Assembly: GCA_013396915.1 (NCBI GenBank)
Contig: VWZL01003405.1
Location: 350,025 to 414,024 of the forward strand
DNA length: 64,000 nucleotides
Direction: 5' to 3'
DNA from: Stercorarius parasiticus
Lineage: Eukaryota; Chordata; Aves; Charadriiformes; Stercorariidae
Made by a program: the position numbers and the translations under genes. A model generated the notes under the pieces. The model saw nothing but the letters and a program-made list of their open reading frames with translations. It was not told where the DNA came from and ran no database searches. This document shows, in pieces, positions 1-14,369 of this stretch (position 1 is its first letter; every line of letters begins with the position of its first letter).

Positions 1-3000
1 AATATTTCAGATCCACCATCTGCCAGTTCCCACCAGCCCGGGGAGCTGCTCTGACAGCGGATTTATGCAGCATCTGCCTGCTCAGCACCGGGACTGTGAA
101 AGGAGGGGACGAGGGAAGAGCTGTGCAGGGCTCGGGAGCAGAGCTGAGGGTTGCAGCTGGTGTGAACGCTTTTGCTGAAGCAAAAAACCACACCAAATGG
201 CTTCTCTTTCTCGTGCACGTGAAATTGCTTGTTTGCTCCAGTCAGTAAAAAGTAGATATATTTGGTTTACTGCTTTCTGTGAAGAAGGGGAGGATGGTGT
301 GGCTGTGGCACAGCCGCCTCTCCAGGTTTGGCGAGATGTCCAGGGCCAAGGAGAAGCAAAGTTGGTTGGAAAGCCTCCCAAGGGAGCAGCGTGCTGTAGG
401 GAAGGGGCTGCTGGTGGCTGACGTGGTGGTGAAATGACAAGAGATGAGACTCACAATTTAGTAATTTCGTGCATCTTAATTGTGCCAGAGCAATGGATAA
501 ATAGCATAACACAACAGAAGCCAGTACTGAAACCAGTAAGCACCAAAACACTCTGAGTTTCTGCCGTGTTTATAATGCACGTGAGCAGTGACTCTGCTTT
601 GCAGGAGGGAATGCCTCTGTTGCACAAGAAATGCCAGAAATCAAATACTATATCCATCCATCCAAGTATTTGTTCTAGAGGAGCTGTTACAGTTATTCAC
701 TCAAGAAATGGAAAACTACCTTACATTTTCTCCATACCCTGTAAAAACTGCTTTTGAAAGGCTTGTAGCAATATGCTAATGGAACACACTACTCCCAAAT
801 ATTTAGTTAGCAATTATTTACCAGCTTACCAAACCACACAACAGCTTTACCTAATACCAACAATAGGCTGACCATCAAAAAAGCTCATAGAGTTCTATAT
901 TTCAAAGTTTCCCCTTCAAAGTTTTAGCCAAACTCCAATGATTAAACCAAACTTTGTGCATTTTTCCCTCCTGCCTGGGAGGTGATACTCATTTCCCTCC
1001 TGTACTTCACATTCCCCAGGGCTGTCACATCTTTTTCCTGCTGTGTGAACAAATCCAGGCTACACCTGATCTTTTAACATAGTCCTGCATCCAGACTAAC
1101 AAAATTATCCTAAATTATCTGTGGCTCTGGGGTGCAAATAGCCAGCTGGTTGCTGGTGGTTTGGATCTAGGGCTAGCACAGGTGGAGCCAGAGTGGATAT
1201 TGCTGTACCCGGGTGCTATACATGCCACAGCTGAAGCACAGATAGCTTTATTTCCAATAGGAGCTGAGAATACGCATGCTTTTTAAGTGGCAATATGGCT
1301 GCATACGGTCAGAGACTCTAGGTAAATGCAATTTTTTAATCGCTTTCTTTTTAATGAAACTTTAATGCTGTAGAAATCCATGGAGGAAAGAGAGGAAAAG
1401 ATCTTAGTAGATACAAGGAAAGCTCACTCGTGTTTGATCTGTCTCTTGTACCCTTTGGAAGCAGATATATTTATTTACAGCACAATCTCAGCTCCACTGA
1501 AGTCAGTGGGAAGTCTGCCACCAACTTCACAGGCAGCAGGCGGGTGCCTCCGAGGGGCGATCGCTGCTCACACTCGCCGCCTCTGCTGCAGAAGGAGCCA
1601 CTAATGCGTGCCCTTTGGCTGCTTGCTGTGCTAAACCCATTTATGTGAACCATGACAGCATAAGAAGCAGTTTTAGCGATTAACCCACTTTTGCTGCCAT
1701 AAAACTAATCAAGCTGCTTCTTTTTATTTACTAGGGGAGGCTGTTTTAAGTTCCCAGATGCTCGGTTGTAGGGGGGAAGGCGAGTTTTGCACGTTTAAAA
1801 TGGGGTATTGTATTCATTTAAGGAACAGAAGGGGAAGGAAACACTGAGTGATCCTTTCCCTGCCTGAAGATTGACAGCCTGTCAGCCTCTGAAACAGAAA
1901 AGTCTTTGTTTATTCTATCATCACGGCCACAGTGCCCACAGCTGTCAGGCCCAGCGCTCCCATACTGGCCAGCTCATAATATCAGGAAGAATCACTGTAC
2001 CCAAGTCATCGAGGACAAGCTGAACAGATCCACCAAAGCGAGGTGCGGGAGCCAAGCCAACAGCTCAGGCCATGTTTCAGGCAGCTGATACCTGAAGGTT
2101 GGGAGATCCTGGAAATCCAAGAGGGTGAAGATGCTCTACACATCTATAAGGCTGTGGAACGAATCTTCAGGGAAAAAGTGCAAGAAAGCTATTAGATGCT
2201 ACACAGGGGAGTGGCTGCAAGGTAGCGCTTCGCTTTGAAGTGGATTAGCAGTGTTAACTGTGCACTTTGAAGATCAATAATAATCTGAAACTGTAACGTA
2301 TCCCACCTCCATCTGGCCTTTCCTGGCTGAGGGTGATGAGCAGTGACTCCTGCCAGCAAACCGTATGCGGATGGATGGAGAGGTTGGCGGGTGAGAAAGT
2401 GCTAAACCATGGGCTTAACATTTTCATGGAAAAGTCCTGAGAGGTGCCAGCTTGAGTTATCCCCGCTGCACTGGGAGAGCGGTGGTGGGCAGGGAGATGG
2501 GGGCAGGGGGGACGAGCAGGGAACACCGTTCTTCAAGTTTGATAATATGAGGCCCTCAAAGCACAGCATGTGCTATCCTCTTGATTTCTAGCAAGAACAT
2601 TTCTGATTAACACCTATGGAGAGTAACAGCCCACTCAGGGCCACAGAGCCCACCTTCCCCCTGCTTTATAGCGCTGAAGAGCACAGGTGATGCCTGTCAG
2701 CTTTAGGTGGTGGCCACCGGAGGGGTTAAAGGCTGCCCAGCTTCCCTGGCCAGCTCTTTTCTCAGCTCTGGTCCAGGCAGACCTTGAGCCAGCATCTAAA
2801 CAAAAGAGCTTTGCCCACAGCTTCCCTCAGCCAACTTCAAACTGCAACTTAAACAAACAGTCCCCGGCCATGACTCAGAGCAGCGCTGCTGCCGGGCACG
2901 CAACCAGGACCTGCCCTGCGCCAGCTGCCGTTTCGGCTAGTTGCAAAGTCCCCCTTCTTGCTCCTGGTGTTTCCTGATCCACGGGACACATCTCCTTTAG

Positions 3001-6000
3001 CTCCTAGGAACCACAACAAGCACCTACTAGAAATATTAACAAGTCTTTGCTCACCAAATAGCCACGCCACTGCACTCGCTGCCCCTTTCAGCGTAGCGTT
3101 TGCACCCACCCTGTTGCTCTTACCCTCTATTCCAGCTGGGGGACTATGGGCAAAACTAGTCTATGAAATGTTGTTTTGAAAGCATTAAGGTTATTATTGA
3201 GATTGGGGCCTTTCAGAGACGCTGCAGCAAGCAGGCGGAGGCTGGGTGTTACGCTGGGCAGAGGTTTGCATTGCAGGGGGCTGATGGGTGAGAGCTCTAG
3301 CAGAAAGGCAAGCCTTGGCCACAATTGCTGGGCCTGAGCAAGACGTTTGTGGTACTTGCTAATAAAATAAAATGAGATAATCATCTAAGTGGAGCAATGG
3401 AACAGGTAATAGCCCTTCTAGATTTAAAACTCTAGAAATGCGGAAGACAACTGGTTTAGATCCTATGTTGTTCTGCCCTTGTTAGCTCCACGTGCCAGCA
3501 ATTCTAATGAAGCCAACAGCGAGAAAGCAGCTTTATTTGCAACCTTAACTGGTTCTAAATTGCTTGGTGATTCTAATAGTTTTCAGCTGACTCAGGCAAA
3601 GGGGCGAGCTATGAGCTACGCTACGGAAATGCTCGTGAGATACGAGAGTGTGAAAAGGAGACAAACATGTTAAAAACCTTATAAAAAACCCACTATCAAT
3701 TTTGCAAGGGTTTTCAGGTGCCACTTGGGTGCTCACGGCAGGGAGGAGGAGACTGAGGAGCACTGGTAGTGCTCAGGAATTCCTTCCAGGAGCCACAGAC
3801 AGGGTCACAGAAACAGTTTGCCTAAAAGCAGCTGGAACACTGCTAGCTTTTGGGCTTTGAACCCAGGTACAGAGGCTAATGACGCAATGGAAAGAGCGCA
3901 CCGCCACCGAAATAAGTCTTCCATGAGCAGCGAGCCCCTCGGGGATTTGTGGTCCATGCTCCCTGCACTGTCCCACTGCAATCCATCTCCTTGTTGCTGT
4001 TCCCTGGGACATCCCAAAGAGCACACCCAGCTCCTCACCCCTCTCTGATTTCTTTCCCATGTTTTCCTCTCTCCTTTCCCATGCGTTTGGGCCCTTCACT
4101 CCCTCATGTGGCCTCTAAGCTGACTTCCCAGCTGCCTCCCTGCCTTCCATCATCTTTTTTGCCTCTTCGCAGGTCCAAAGCCAGCACAGGATGTGGCTAA
4201 TCTGAAGCTACGCAGGGCTAACTGGCAGCCAGTTGCCACCAAGCAAGAGAGATGGCCCTCACTTTTCCCTCAGTAGAGGCATTAAAAATTTTCTCTTCTC
4301 TCCAGCCATGGGTTTCTGCACTGAGCTTATGGAAACTTTTTCTCTCAGAGGCCTCCATCTGTCTGCCTAATATGTTTATATGGACAAGATTACCACGGGC
4401 AGAGAGAGAAACAGGCAGAGGGACTCTATTCATCTTAGAGAGCTATGTTAAAAAACTGGAACACTATATTTATGTATTCCTGAAAAAAATAAAGAAATCT
4501 GTAATAACAGAAACGGGTTTTTTTACTAGCTTCAAAAAAAAGATTTCTGGGGAGCTGACAGATAGCAAATAGCTTTATGTGCATCATCAGATGTCTGGCA
4601 GGTGCCCTTAGAGAAACAAAGTCTGTATTTCTACATGTTCCATTCACCTTTTGGGAGACGCTTCTTCCTCAGACTGACATTTTGGTTACATACATTCCTT
4701 GAGGCACTTTACAGGAAAACACAGCAACATATTTGATTGTTTAGGAGGTACTGAACTTTACATAGATGACATTTGGAAACACAGAGAGCTCATGCCTGGG
4801 AGCTCCCACTGCTTTGAAAGAAGTAAAGCTGCAGGACTCAATTATATAGAAATGTAAATTTGGTGTAACAGAAATACCAAAACAGGGAGAGAAGCTGGTG
4901 CTGCTGGGTTGTTCCACCCTTAGCTACGAAGTGTACTGGAAGCTCACAGTAAAGTCACTAAAAATGAAGGACAGAGAAGATGTTTCGCTGTGAAAGCCTG
5001 TGTGGGGAGAGCCACCTTCCGCTGTCTGCCCAGAGCCAAAGTCCAAGAGTGCCATTGGGATAACATCCTAATGAACGTGAAATGTAAATGTTTTAAGAAA
5101 CTCAGGTCGTTTCCAAGGTCCCAGTCCCAACAATGAACACAAAATTAAATAATCTGTCATGCATTTTAGATAATGCCTCCATTTAACAGGCCAGGGCTTA
5201 AGCAGCGTGTAGGGAAACGTGCGTGTGGATACATTACTCCACATTAGCCCCTGCAGAGGAGTCGGTGTGAAGGAGAGAGGGTCCAAATAAGAATATGCCA
5301 CCTATGTGAAAAGGTGCCAAGTCAGCCTCTACCCTGTCTTTAGCATCATCAAACCACAGAAGAGAACCACGGAAATAACCTGTCTCACGCTGACAGCAGC
5401 AAAGACAAGTACATGCACTGCCAAATGCAGTCATGGGAGAGCTACAGCAGCACAAGGAGAGAGATGGGTAAGCCAAAAACCCAAACCTGCTGTGGTGAGA
5501 GCAGCCCCTGGGAGGTGCTTCATGTTGTGAATGTGATGGTGAATGGCCTTGAGTGGGGCACAAGGGTTACAAACGTGAGACCTCCTCCAGTGGAAGAGGA
5601 GAGAATGGCCAAGTTGGCCAACTTGATCCAGAAGATGAGCTATAACCCGGGCAAGATGCTGGAGCATCCAGCTCCTGGTCCTGCACTTGTTTAACTGACC
5701 ACTTGGCTTTCATTTCCTGCTGATGGGAGAATCTGGCATGCAAAGCTGCAGCTTGGGGAAGGGCCAGCATGAAAGGTCTTATTTGAGCCCGGTGTGCTCC
5801 AGCGAAAGCCAAAGCTGGGCATTGGGCCCCATCAGCTGCATTTACCCCATCAGACCTGGGAGCAAAAAAGAAGGCATAATGCAGTGCCATGGATTTATGG
5901 AAACGGGAGCCAGAGGAGACAATCTCAAGTATAAAGTCAAGATATGACAAGTCTGCATAAAGCATCAGTTTCTCACTCGCACACACGGTCTCTCTCATTT

Positions 6001-9000
6001 CTGAGTACATCTTGAAATATATTCTCCTCCCTGGAAAAATCTTGCCTCACTTCTTCCCAGCCAGAGTGTGCAAATGGGTTTGTGAACCTTAGTACATCAT
6101 TTACAGCTGCCGTAAATCTGGAACAATGTACACTATCAGATGTGCAGGTCTCATTTATAAAGCAGGATTTATGATTTCACCCCTTAGATCTGCAGATGGG
6201 TTTTATTGTGATTTATGCCTGTGTCATGAAGGACCATATATAAGAATTACCTGATGTTATCGAGGGACTTATTCTTTTTGGCCCTTATCTTTCTTCTGAA
6301 AGCAGACACTACTTAATCACTGTTAGCTATATACTGAGTGCAGTGTCCTCTGTGATTTACCCGTATCCCTGTTTTCAGTATTATTAGCTTGTGATGTTAG
6401 GACTAACCCAATGAAATACTCACAGCACATGCTGAATTGCAACTATATATACAATTTATAAATGGCTCTTTGGTGACTGTGTTGGTAAACAGAATTACAA
6501 TCTTTTTAAAGGAGATATTGCATCAATATTAACTGAATGTCGGTATTAAACTGAGGTATGAAAAAGGCTCTTTTGGTCCTCCGAGTAAAACATTTAAGTT
6601 TCCACTATTATTGGTAGAGGCTGCACCTCAATAGCTTAAATTGTAGGGAAAAATTCCCATTTCTGAGAATGGTGGAGGCCGGATTTCTGAAAGCATTCAG
6701 CCATCTAACCACCACTGATTTAAAAAGGCATCGAAACGCTACAGAGGATCTTGCCTGGAGAAGCAGAAGGACACCTAGTAAAATTTCACAACACTCCATG
6801 CATTAGGCTCTCATGGTTTTCACTGGACCTGGGTACCTAACAGCTTGTCAGAATGTCACTTGGGTTTCCTCATGTCTCTTCCGGTGCTGATGTGCCCTCA
6901 GAAATCAGGCTGATAACCTGTTCTTCCTTCAAAACTAGTAAGTCATAGGTTCCGGGAGATGTTTTGGTATCTTGCAGTCCTTGGAATCACCTTTGATGGC
7001 TTGGGTCTAACTGCATGAAAAAAGATAACCCATGCCTCTTAGGTGGGTTTGAAACATCTGCAGAAATTGCTAGGAGATGCTGCAGTGTTTCTATAAATCT
7101 GTTTACTCTCAAATATACTAACAGCCAGCTGAAGGCCCAAAACATGAAACTCCAGTGTTGCATCCTATTCTGCAAGTGCTTCTTGGCCATGTAGGTCTGA
7201 TAGTCCTTTTCTCTGGTTTTGGTCCACGGGAGATGGGGAATTTCTCCACTCAAAAACTCAAAAAAACCTGCGGTGAGACACTGTCTTGATGAGAAAGTTC
7301 TTTGAATCTCCTTCAGCCACGGGGTGAATTAACCCTTGGCTTCCCAGTTCTTGCTGATCCCAGCACTAGGAAACTATACAAAATATGGCATTGCCGCTGC
7401 CTTGCCAGCAGCTGCGACTGTGTGTTATAAGAGAAGGCGTGTTTGTGGCTCCATCTCTACAAACAGGTCTTGACAGTGATTAGGCTTGAGTCCAGTCTTG
7501 GTCTCAAGCACCACAGACCTACCATAAGGGAAAACCTGACATTTAATCACACGCTTATTTATATGAGAGGGTAACTGCAGCAACAACCTTCTTCCCCCTT
7601 CCACTTCTGCCTCGGCAGTAAGAAGTGCTCCCTGGGAAGAGGTTGGGGCAGTCAGAGTGCCAGGCCCTCAGAAAGCATCAGGCTGTGAGATGCTACTGCT
7701 GAACCTCCTCCCATGTGCCCTTTCCTTCTGCCTGCCGAGAGCAGTGGCCGTCTGCAGTGCTGGACCATTTCAGGGCGGGAGTTAAAGTGTTTTCAAGTAG
7801 CATTTTCCTCCCCATGTCCCCCAGGACATTTGTGAGAGCAAGGAGATAGGGATTGCGGGGAGCACTTTCTTATTCACTAAAGATTTTTTTGCCTTGGAGG
7901 AGAAAAACTTACCAGGCACACATCCCCACTCTTGCCTTGCCTGCCGTGATGGTAACTTCTTCCTCTCTCACGGAGAAAAAAAATCCAGCAGATTTCTGGA
8001 AACAAAGTTGAGAATTTGGGTCATCTAAAAAATTGTACAAAGGGTGTCAGGGCAGGGTGAAATGGTTCATTTAAATTAATTTGTCTTCTGGAAATTACTC
8101 TTGTGATTTGAATCCTGGTTATTTTTTACATCTACACAAAGGTATGTGATGTGCCAGGACTTTGATCTTGATTTCTGGCCCAGAAGCTGCAGAGGGTGGG
8201 ATGTCAGGCACCAGTCTTAACTTGCTGTGAACCACGTGTGGATGGGAGCTGTGAGGAAGCCCTTTTAGGAGCTGGAGAGTGGCCTAAGCTGCCTGTGTAG
8301 GCACAGCTGCTTTGTCCGTGGTATTCTTAGTGCGTGCCTACCAGGCTGAGCCGCTACAGGGATTTAGGGAAAGGAATGCTAAATTTCTGGATCCCAAAGA
8401 GCAGTAGATGCACATGACATGCTGAGCAGCTCAGCCTGGATGGGATGGCAGGACTTCTGAGACCCAGAGGTCGAAACGACTGTAAACATCTGGGGAGCTT
8501 TAAAGAGGGAGGTGCCTTTGGCGTTTACACATCTGAAAGTGTTAAAGGCTGAATAGGGAGTTTTCAGCATCACAGTATTTAGGCACCTCCATCCCACTTT
8601 AGGTTTAAGTCCTTAAGTAGATCTTGTTCATCACTCAGATTACCTTCAAGAATTTTCTTTTCCTATGTCCAGCTTCTCAATGACTCTTCCATTTGCTTTC
8701 AAGTTGACAGCCTGAAGTCTGCTGAGTAATGTATATTTTTCAGCAAAGCAAGTAGAAATCTTAAATGAGGTATAGATTCTTACCAAAATTTCAGCAGTCC
8801 TTGTTACATCCATTTAAAAAAGGCGTAGGCAGAAAGCTTTTTTTAAAGTGAAATTAATTTCTTCGTCAAGCTTCTCTAATTCAAACAGCAATTTAAGGAC
8901 TACAAAAATATGGCCCATTCCCAGTGCTTTCTATCACATCTCCCTATTTTCTCTCACACACAGGAATTTCCGAACAAAAATCTCAGCCCCAGAGGAGCAT

Positions 9001-11929
9001 CTCAGATGGCACAAGTGCACAAAAACAAGAGGCTGTGATGCTCAGTGTTTTGTAGCTTTCTAAGTGGGCCTAGAAACATTTACAGCCTTAGCTAATCACA
9101 TTACATGTGCTTAATTAATGGGAAGAGCCTATGCTCTCAAGCTGACAGGCTTTGATAGATGACTACAGCTGCCCTGGCTTCCAGCACCATGTGTGAGTGC
9201 TTAATGGGAATAGGGTGGGGGACAGTAAGGGACGCAAAGCAGTGAAATAAATGTATTATATGCGAATGGAGCTCCAATTCATGCTTACTCTGCACCTGAG
9301 ATGGTCCAAGACACCTTCATGTTTGCCCTACCTGAGGCTGTGCAGGGATCTGACCCACCATCGCTGCATGGAGGGGGCAGCCCTTTCTTTCCCTGGCACA
9401 GCCCAGACCATCCCTGTGCCCCGGGGATGCTCCCACCCACCAAACATCGCTTTAGGCAGCTTGAGAGAACCTTACTGTAACAAAGAGTTGGCTATAAATG
9501 AGAGCTAGAGGACGAGGAGAGCAACAGTGATTTCGTAGGCAGGGAAAGAGAAAGTCTGCTGTAGAAGGCACAGAAAATCACCTGCGTTTTTCAGAGCTTC
9601 TCCTGTACTTAAATCAGAGAAGCAGCCTTGTGTCTTGAATTATGTGCTCCATTCCTGTCCAAATGACTTCTCATGTGCTTGCGTTACAGTACACGAGCCT
9701 GAAACACATGATATGAGCAGCTGCCAGGCCAACTGCTCTGATGATAATTGAGCCAGTTGTACATACTTTTGTACATCATACCCCATCGCATCTGACTCTT
9801 ACTCACCCTGTTACCAACTGCTTCTTGTCTGTTTTCTCCAGGAAATGGACTTTATCAGTGTAATTTGCAAGAAGCCCTCCCGATCCCAGCTGGGGAAGTA
9901 ATACTCTCCCCCCACCTCCCTTCCACTGCTTTCTTCAGGGCTTTAAGTTGCGCAGCAGGGCCAATTCGGAATTCAAACCAGGTAGAAAGTGAATATACAG
10001 TAGCAATAAGAGCCAGTGGCATGATTGATGATGTTTATACAAATGCTTCTGGCTTGAAAAGTGGTGTCTGGGTTGATTCCAGAAGCTGTGTCTAATTTCA
10101 AAAGGATCTTCTGAAAAAAAAAAGTAAAATAGAGGGTTAGCAGCACATGCTACGGAAAGCGACTTCCACAGATCATTCCATCCCCAAAATATCAACCAAT
10201 TACTAAGACCAAAGCGTGAGAGAACTAACAAGAGCTTTTACTCATACTGATCCTCCTGCACATTTACTGAAATAGGGATGAGACTTTTTTATCTGTGGGC
10301 TTCCCAACAGTCAGAGTTGCATTGGTCTAAGTATGGTTTTAAACTTAGCTTGTTAAATATATTAGGAATAACGGCTTAAAATCATGAAAACCTGAGTGGC
10401 TATTAGCCACAGTGAGAAAGCAAACACTGAATTTCCCACTGATTCAAATGGATTTGTGCAATTTTGGGAGAAAACAAGAGATTTTCTTACATCAGCCTCT
10501 GATTTTTACTGACATTTGCTAGCAATGCCTGTTTGTGTGTTTGTGCACAGCTTCGACACAGTTAAACCAAACCCCCTCATTCCCCGCCTGTCCTTCCTCA
10601 TCAATCAATGACCCCTCAGTACTGTCCTGGTGCATCCCCTTCTGCCAGCCAGGCAGGAAGGGAACAGAAATCCTATGGAAAGACATTGACCCAGATTTAC
10701 CCTGGAAGCCACCAAGCCCAGGAGAACAGAAGATGAATGCGGGGCGGGCGTCGAGGAAGCGTGTGGACCTGCCAGCTCTCCAGCGACGCAGGCGATGAGC
10801 TAGTGGATGTCTGGGTATCTGCCAGCCCGGGCTGCTGGGCATCCGGAAATCCTGGGCAAAGGCAGAGGGACACTGTGTCCCGTGCACAACAAGGCTGATG
10901 CGCTGGGATGTGTCTCCTTCCAAGTGAGGCTATTCTGAGCAGTTTGGGATTCTTTAAAACACACTTTTGGAACTGAAGGAGTTGTTAGGTTTGTGTGTAC
11001 AGGCTGTAACAGGACTGGGAGAGCCCCGGAGGGTGCAGGGTGAGTGCACAGGCACGGAAGGGTGGTTAAGATGGAACAGGGGAGCCAGAGGTCTCCACTA
11101 ACTCTTGGCACTGAGGCGAGTATTTGCACAACCCAACCTGAGGCATTTAAATGAGGTGTCTAATTTAGAACTGTGGTCTCCAAAGGCCCTTATATATTCA
11201 TTGGAGAGAGGCAGGCTTTCCTGCGGGGTGATCCACAGCAGAGCCTGCACTACTTGGGAGAGGAGCCCGTCTCATCCAACAACTGCAGAGGGAGCCATGG
11301 TAGTTTGGACTCCTCACGTGCATGCCTAAACCAAATGCACGGAGTTAAATGCTGCATGGCTATCTGAGAGGGAAAAGCCATAGTGCTTATGTGTTTAAAC
11401 AGGTGTCTGGATGGAACAGGACATCCCTAGCCCTAGCCACAAGACCCCTAACCCTCATTGAACTGTATCTTCACGGTCCAAGAAGAACCGCTTCCCTCTG
11501 GGTCATACTGTCAGGATCGCTGCTGCTGGCCTCATCCTAGCTCTTGCCAGTGGTGTAAGACATGATTTCCCTTTATCCAGGTGTCTGAATAATACTGGGA
11601 TGTGACTGGCACCTACTGCCATCAGTCTGTTTCCTGGACTGTGTGGTGCAACTGGTCCATGACTCAGAGGTGGGTGTATCATCCCTCTGAGTAATGTTAA
11701 CCATGGTAAGACATGGGGCAGCCTCCAAAGTCTCACCTCTTTGAAAGCTCTTGCTCCTTAGGTGACTACTATTTCATTGCCTTTAAAGTGGGGTGTATTC
11801 TTAGCATCAGTAGAGCTCTTCAAGTAGGTTTAGGGTTTTCAGGGTGCTGGCTGTTCTTTTATTTTGTAAATACCGAGTGAGCTGCAGTCAGATGTGTAAT
11901 CACTGATGCTTCGTTTAAGGCATTGTTGC

Positions 11930-12140
11930 ATGTGGCAATTCATTGAAAAGCCCCAGGGAACTAAAATAAGGTATTTATTTTAAAAGCTATAATCTCTAGG
12001 ACACACACAATGTTCTCTCGCAACCCAGATTTGTCACAGCTGGCTGCTATGAAGCGCCATTCTCTGCTGTAAGCCATCTTCAATGCATTGTCATTATAAT
12101 TGACAACAGATTATTTTTTTTCAAGTGACACTCAAGGAGG
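11930..12140. promoter_or_regulatory. Candidate non-coding element with clustered palindromes
   Basis: Contains CAATGCATTG (12081-12090, perfect palindrome) overlapping TTGTCA...TGACAA (12088-12106, 6-bp arms around TTATAAT). TGACA-type sites are bound by MEIS/TGIF homeodomain proteins. There is no coding sequence and no repeat match. Its regulatory role is inferred only. Confidence 0.2.
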
Positions 12141-14369
12141 ATTGGAGGATGACAGCACATGACTGAGTAAAATTATAGTCAGGGAAACATAGGAAGAGCC
12201 GACTGTTCCCAGAGAGCTTGTGGCTGTCAGGCAGAGTTTTCTTTTTTGTGTCTGAAATGGGATTAAGCCAAAAGGCTCATAGATTTACTGCCATTTGTGC
12301 TCTGGTCCTTTATAAAAACAAGTAAACCAGTGTCTATTCTGAATACACTGGATTAAGATCTGACCTCACATTTTGCAGGGTTTGGCCATCGGAGTGAGCC
12401 CATGGCAGGGCTTGGTGTGCACCAGGGGGTCCGGGAGGGTGGGCAGAGCTGCCCATGCCGCTGCTCTGGGCTCTCCAGCGCGGTTGTGAATGAGCCCCTT
12501 TGGCTTGCTGGGACCCCCCAGCCTTGCAGGCTGTGGCGTGATACACACAGGGCAGGTCTCCAAATTTGTTTTTGGGGTTTAAAGAGTCTCTCTCCCCAGT
12601 TCACATTTCAGACAAGCAGTGTTAAGCTCTTCTTTGTCTGCTTACCGCCTCCCCTCCACCTATAAGGTCCGTCTACTCATTCAACTGACGGAGATTCCTC
12701 TTTGTTGGGATGAAGCCCCTGCTCTGGTGCCACCTTACAGGCACAGCCCTGAGCAGCAGGAGTGCATTTTAGATCCTACGTTCAAAAAGGCTTCAGCAAA
12801 GAAAAAACATTAAATGCCAGTAAGTCTTAAAGAGATGGAGAGTCAGAGGCAAAAACTACACCACAGGATGTTCCAGAAAGGTGATGCAATGAAGAAAGGC
12901 TCTTATACCGTCTCGGGTGGATAATATGGAGGGAAGATAGAAAGGTAGTGTTAGAGGAGTAGAGGCAATGGAGAATGAAGGGCAGAAAAGGAGAAGGAAA
13001 ACATGAAAAGAAAAATTATCTGAGTGCTGATTTGTGGAGACCTGGTTTACTCTTGTACGCTGCAAAGTACAGATGCCCTGCTTGAAAGTATCCTGCACCA
13101 GAGATTGCAAAGCAATTTTCTCTGTAGTGCATCCATTTGGTGAGCACTCTGGATTATGTTGTAATGGCCTACCATAAGTCTCTTAAGCATAATTGAGTGT
13201 ACATTTAACTGCAATGGTTTTATGAGGGTAGGAGGTCAGATGGACCAAGCCTCTTACTCTATTCAGTAGATATTACTTGTGCTAGGTTTTAGAGATTAAG
13301 TACACCTCTGTTCAGTTTAGCATGGCAAAAATGCAGAAATGCTTGCCAATAGGCTACCTCTGCACGTCACTGTCCTTTTTATGTGGTCTTCTATTGCTAA
13401 CCCCAGTGAAGAAGGGCTCCTTGACTGAGCAAGGCACTGCGCAAAATCAACAGAAAGGTGATACTCGAAGCACAAGAACTAGCAAGGCTCAGAGTGCAGA
13501 TAAACAAAAATAAACTCCTCTTTAAAAAACTCCACACCCCTAAACTGGCAAGTGATTGATTTACCTGCATAAGTGTCTTTCTGCCTTTTAGAAAGATGTT
13601 AGCAGATGAAGACAGGAATAAATTATGTAGCAGAATTGAATGTTTTAGGGAGAGGTCATTTCTTAATTGAAATTGTCCAGTAAGAAGGATGGCTGTGAAT
13701 TAAGGCGTAATTGCAGAGCCACCTGACTTTAGTATGAATAAAGAAGATGGTCACAGCTTTTCTGTCAAAATGATTACTGAATTCAAAATTATTGGTGAAG
13801 CTGGCATTTTTTGTGGAGTGTGTGTCCTTTCACAGAAGCCCTCTCTGTTTCTGTTACTCGAAGCCTAATCTGTGCAAGCTCTCAGCCGCTTCTTCCCCTC
13901 ATGGTTTCTGACTGAATAATATCTGATTTATATTTTGGCTTTCTTGATGAAAAGTCAACATTTTTTCTGCATTTCTCTCCGTTGCCCTCCCCTGTCCTCT
14001 GCGTATGAAGGGAAAAGCAGAGAAATAAAGCAGCTACAGAATACAGCCTCCCAGTACTTCTGAATGGACAATGTGCTTTAGCAGTGACTGAGGGCTCCTT
14101 TGAAACCAACAATAAAAGCATCTTTTCTGTCGAGGAGCACAAGGCTCGCAGGGGCAAGAGACTTTAATGACACCATTATCTTTCAGGCAATTAGGACTCG
14201 CTGGCACAATCCAGCATTGGTACAGGCACTGTTGTGATTGCACTGCAGTGGCTTAGTGAAACATAGACCGCTGAGACTTAGGAACATCATAAATCGCTTT
14301 TAATCTCCCACCACCGTGGATAAAAATGTACTAACACAGGCATAATCAGAATTCACAGGCATATTTTCT

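Noticed and set aside
5567..6010. 147-codon minus-strand frame downstream of MRAS as a possible exon of the next gene
   Set aside because: No resemblance to SMP or C2 domains of ESYT3 or to any other family; overlaps several other frames.
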